From: an uncultured Clostridium sp.
GTDB taxonomy: Bacteria > Bacillota > Clostridia > Lachnospirales > Lachnospiraceae
Length of the DNA: 15,572 nucleotides
Direction of reading: 5' to 3'
NCBI GenBank assembly: GCA_900553925.1
Contig: USFH01000032.1
Coordinates: forward strand, 1 to 15,572
In this document: in pieces, positions 13,610-15,572 of the stretch
Numbering within the stretch: position 1 is the stretch's first letter
Layout: each line of letters begins with the position of its first letter
Program-made: the position numbers and the translations under genes
Notes under the pieces: model-generated
What the model saw: only the letters and a program-made list of their open reading frames with translations
What the model was told of the DNA's origin: nothing
The model's database searches: none

Positions 13610-14823
13610 CTAAGTACAATCGTAACTGCAAAGCCTGTTTCCGGTGTCTTTGCATAGATATCTCCATCCATCTTGTGAAGCAGTTCCTTGCAGATATATA
13701 AGCCCAATCCGCTTCCGCGGACACCTGCGTGATTACTTCCACGATAAAACGCATCAAAAATATGTGGCAGTTCCTCTTCTTTGAGACCATCCCCAGAATT
13801 TTCAATCGTAATCAGGCTGTGGTCTTCTTCCTCGGAAAAAGAAATATGCACATATTTTCCATCGCCATATTTGATTGCATTCTCGAGCACATTCTGTCCC
13901 ACTTCAACTGCCCGGTCCAGATCACCATATAGCAGATAATCTGCAAAGGACTCCATCTGAAAGTCTGTATGTAAATCCGCGAATTTTTCTTTGTAATAGA
14001 GTTTCAACGCCTGCATCATCTGTGACAGATAAAACTCCCCTTGCTGCACGTCCAGCTTCAGAAAATCTTCCCGTGCTGCTTCCGAGATCTCGCCTACATA
14101 TTTCTTAATTGTCTCTGTGTTTTTGCGAATCCCGCCAATCGCCTGCTGCCTTTTTTCTTCATTTTCATACAGATTTTCCTCCAGTGCCTGCGTGTATAAT
14201 TCAATCGCCGAAAGCGGTGTGCGTATATCATGCGACAACGACAATAAGAGTGTCTTCTTCTCTTTCTCCAGCTCCAGTCTTCTTAACTTGTCCGCCTCCA
14301 GCTTTTCCCGCAGCATATCCAGACTCCACAGGAATTTTCCGAAGAAACGGCTTTTTTCTGCCTTGATTGGTACAGACAGATTCCCTTTTGCAAGTTCTGT
14401 TGTAAGTCCTTCCATCGACGCAAACGGACGAACCAGTTTTCTTCCGAGCAGTATCAGAAATACCGCCGTACAGATCCACAATTCGCCCAGCACCAGATCC
14501 AGTTTCCATATACTTCCGTACTGCACCGTGCGTCTGTAACAAAACCGATACAGCTTGCCCTGCACTTCCTCCACACGGTACTCTTCGTTGCACACTTCCT
14601 GCGCATCAAAAATGCTTACCCGTGTAAGTGTCGGATAGTCTGACAACTTAATCTGTTCCAAAGGAATTCCTGTTTCCAGCTCCTGTACACATCGTGCCAC
14701 ATCCACCCGGTACGAATATTCATCCTTGGATTTCAGAGCTTGTACCACGAAAAGATTGCAAATCCCTATCAAACAGATTTCCAACAATAAGAAAATTATT
14801 ACAAATCTACGATATTTATTCAA
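13600..14823 (-). CDS. Membrane sensor histidine kinase with HAMP domain
   Basis: The 407-residue kinase has a membrane segment at about 7-28, an outside sensor loop of about 80 residues (29-107), a second segment at about 110-130, a HAMP region to about 175, and a full catalytic core. The phospho-accepting His198 is in SLSHDIRTPLSAI, the N box is NVLENAIKYG (311-320), G1 is NSGDG, the F box is IFDAFYRG and G2 is RGSGLGLYI (369-377). The sensor loop has several cysteines (45, 78, 95). The first codon is TTG at 14823, overlapping the end of the response regulator gene by eight bases, with GGGG seven bases upstream; no ATG is available nearby, so translational coupling is likely. The long sensor loop separates it from intramembrane BceS-type kinases. 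Confidence 0.95.
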   Translation of the reverse strand: MNKYRRFVIIFLLLEICLIGICNLFVVQALKSKDEYSYRVDVARCVQELETGIPLEQIKLSDYPTLTRVSIFDAQEVCNEEYRVEEVQGKLYRFCYRRTVQYGSIWKLDLVLGELWICTAVFLILLGRKLVRPFASMEGLTTELAKGNLSVPIKAEKSRFFGKFLWSLDMLREKLEADKLRRLELEKEKKTLLLSLSHDIRTPLSAIELYTQALEENLYENEEKRQQAIGGIRKNTETIKKYVGEISEAAREDFLKLDVQQGEFYLSQMMQALKLYYKEKFADLHTDFQMESFADYLLYGDLDRAVEVGQNVLENAIKYGDGKYVHISFSEEEDHSLITIENSGDGLKEEELPHIFDAFYRGSNHAGVRGSGLGLYICKELLHKMDGDIYAKTPETGFAVTIVLRKM

Positions 14824-15478
14824 ACCGATACCCCGTTCCCCATTCCGTGATAACGTGCTCCGGATGTTTTGGATCTTTCTCTATTTTCTGTCTGAGCCAC
14901 TTAATATGTACCGTCAGTGTCTGCATCTCCGATTCACTGTCGCTGCCCCAGATCGTGCGGAACAAATATTCCTTTTTCAGTGTCACGCCTTTATTTTCCA
15001 TCAGCAATTTTAATAGTTCAAATTCCTTTGCAGTGGAATCAACCTTTTGATCTGCGACATAAATCGTCTGTGTCGCCGTATTCAGCCGGATCGTTCCGGA
15101 GATCAATTCCTCCTGTGCGTATTTGCGTTTGAAGATACCATGAATCTTCGCGAGCAGGATATCCATATCGTAAGGCTTTTCAATGTAATCGTCAGCGCCC
15201 AGATTCAAGCCTTTTAATTTGTCGTTCTTTTCTGTCCTGGCACTCACAATCAGAATATGTGCATTGGATGTCTCACGAATCTTGGAGCAGACCGCAAAGC
15301 CATCCATCCCCGGCAGCATCAGATCTAAGATTACAAGCTTCGCTCCGTATCGTTCAAATAGCTCCAATGCAGCCTCGCCATCCTTCGCAACGCTCACAAT
15401 ATAATTTTCTTTCCGCAGAAAATCCGAAAGCAGCTCGCCGATTTCATGATTATCCTCTACTATAATGATATCTAACAT
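14816..15478 (-). CDS. OmpR/PhoB-type response regulator
   Basis: The 220-residue regulator has a receiver domain (1-115) with acidic pocket Glu8-Asp9, phospho-accepting Asp52 in LDLMLPGMDG, Ser79 as the switch residue and Lys101 in EKPYD. A C-terminal winged helix (about 127-220) follows, with EFELLKLLMENKG and the recognition helix in QTLTVHIKWLRQKIE, ending in the family's GTGYRFE. The start is set at ATG 15478, five bases after AGAGG; the frame is open 19 more codons, but these overlap the end of the upstream gene. It overlaps the kinase gene and is its cognate partner. The likely target is the permease promoter at 13545-13571. Confidence 0.95.
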   Translation of the reverse strand: MLDIIIVEDNHEIGELLSDFLRKENYIVSVAKDGEAALELFERYGAKLVILDLMLPGMDGFAVCSKIRETSNAHILIVSARTEKNDKLKGLNLGADDYIEKPYDMDILLAKIHGIFKRKYAQEELISGTIRLNTATQTIYVADQKVDSTAKEFELLKLLMENKGVTLKKEYLFRTIWGSDSESEMQTLTVHIKWLRQKIEKDPKHPEHVITEWGTGYRFE

Positions 15479-15486
15479 ATATACCT

Positions 15487-15572
15487 CTACTTCTGCTTCA
15501 CTTCCACATCGCCACTCGATGTTACAATCTTGCACAGATAGTCGGAATCCGCATCTCCATCCGGAACATCCA
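15487..15572 (-). CDS. 3' end of an upstream gene, possibly DUF4097-type beta-repeat protein
   Basis: Only the last 27 codons are inside the window, ending at TAG (15487-15489), eight bases before the response regulator start. The close spacing makes it the first known gene of the two-component operon. The tail CKIVTSSGDVEVKQK resembles the strand repeats (TSSGDV/E) of DUF4097 putative adhesin-type proteins, which often sit with two-component and envelope-stress genes in Firmicutes. With so few residues, the family is tentative; that this is a genuine C-terminus is well supported by spacing and frame. Confidence 0.5.
   Translation of the reverse strand, partial: DVPDGDADSDYLCKIVTSSGDVEVKQK

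Noticed and set aside
10347..15478. Classical BceRS-BceAB peptide resistance system
   Set aside because: The kinase has a long outside loop and the permease is a 787-residue two-half FtsX protein with about eight segments, unlike BceS (almost no loop) and BceB (about 650 residues, ten segments).
1..15572. CRISPR array, tRNA, IS element or integrase
   Set aside because: I looked for regularly spaced repeats, cloverleaf-like ends, terminal inverted repeats and transposase or recombinase motifs and found none.

Overview
The window reads as chromosomal DNA from an anaerobic Gram-positive Clostridia species, most probably Lachnospiraceae. The reasons are strong GGAGG ribosome binding sites, Gram-positive-type regulators, TTGACA/TATAAT promoters, an XRE regulator fused to a membrane domain, and remnants of protein families common in that group. 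No rRNA or other taxonomic marker is present, so the placement is an inference. Every supportable gene lies on the minus strand, so transcription runs from high to low coordinates. I see no IS element, prophage, tRNA or CRISPR array.

Region by region, in transcription order. (a) 15572-10308: the 3' end of a possible DUF4097-type protein gene, an OmpR-type response regulator, a HAMP sensor kinase that starts at TTG and overlaps the regulator, an internal terminator plus a new promoter, a duplicated FtsX/MacB-type ABC permease, and its ATPase. The unit closes with an intrinsic terminator. It looks like a two-component-controlled ABC efflux or envelope-stress module. (b) 10310-9927: a 420-base gap holding a minus-strand promoter, a direct repeat and the decayed C-terminal end of an AzlD-like gene. 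(c) 9926-8879: an XRE regulator with six predicted membrane segments, closed by a terminator. (d) 8863-6907: a MarR regulator with a clear operator over its start site, followed by a MATE efflux pump. (e) 6860-6419: a small lipoprotein gene. (f) 6405-5038: a consensus promoter, a fluoride (crcB-type) riboswitch with a terminator expression platform, and a CPA2-like cation:proton antiporter. (g) 4960-2889: an ECF sigma factor, a membrane protein that is probably its anti-sigma/sensor partner, and a strong terminator. (h) 2885-2667: a C-terminal remnant of a YczE/YitT-like membrane protein gene. (i) 2619-1: a guanidino-group-modifying enzyme of the arginine deiminase superfamily, a D-2-hydroxyacid dehydrogenase and an AEC-family permease, closely spaced as an operon that runs off the window.

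The common theme is sensing and export: fluoride, drugs (MarR/MATE), envelope stress (ECF sigma pair, two-component/ABC) and organic acids (AEC). The most secure regulatory find is the fluoride riboswitch. The most open biochemical question is the substrate of the guanidino-enzyme/dehydrogenase/permease operon. Two 3'-end gene remnants record past loss of membrane-protein genes.
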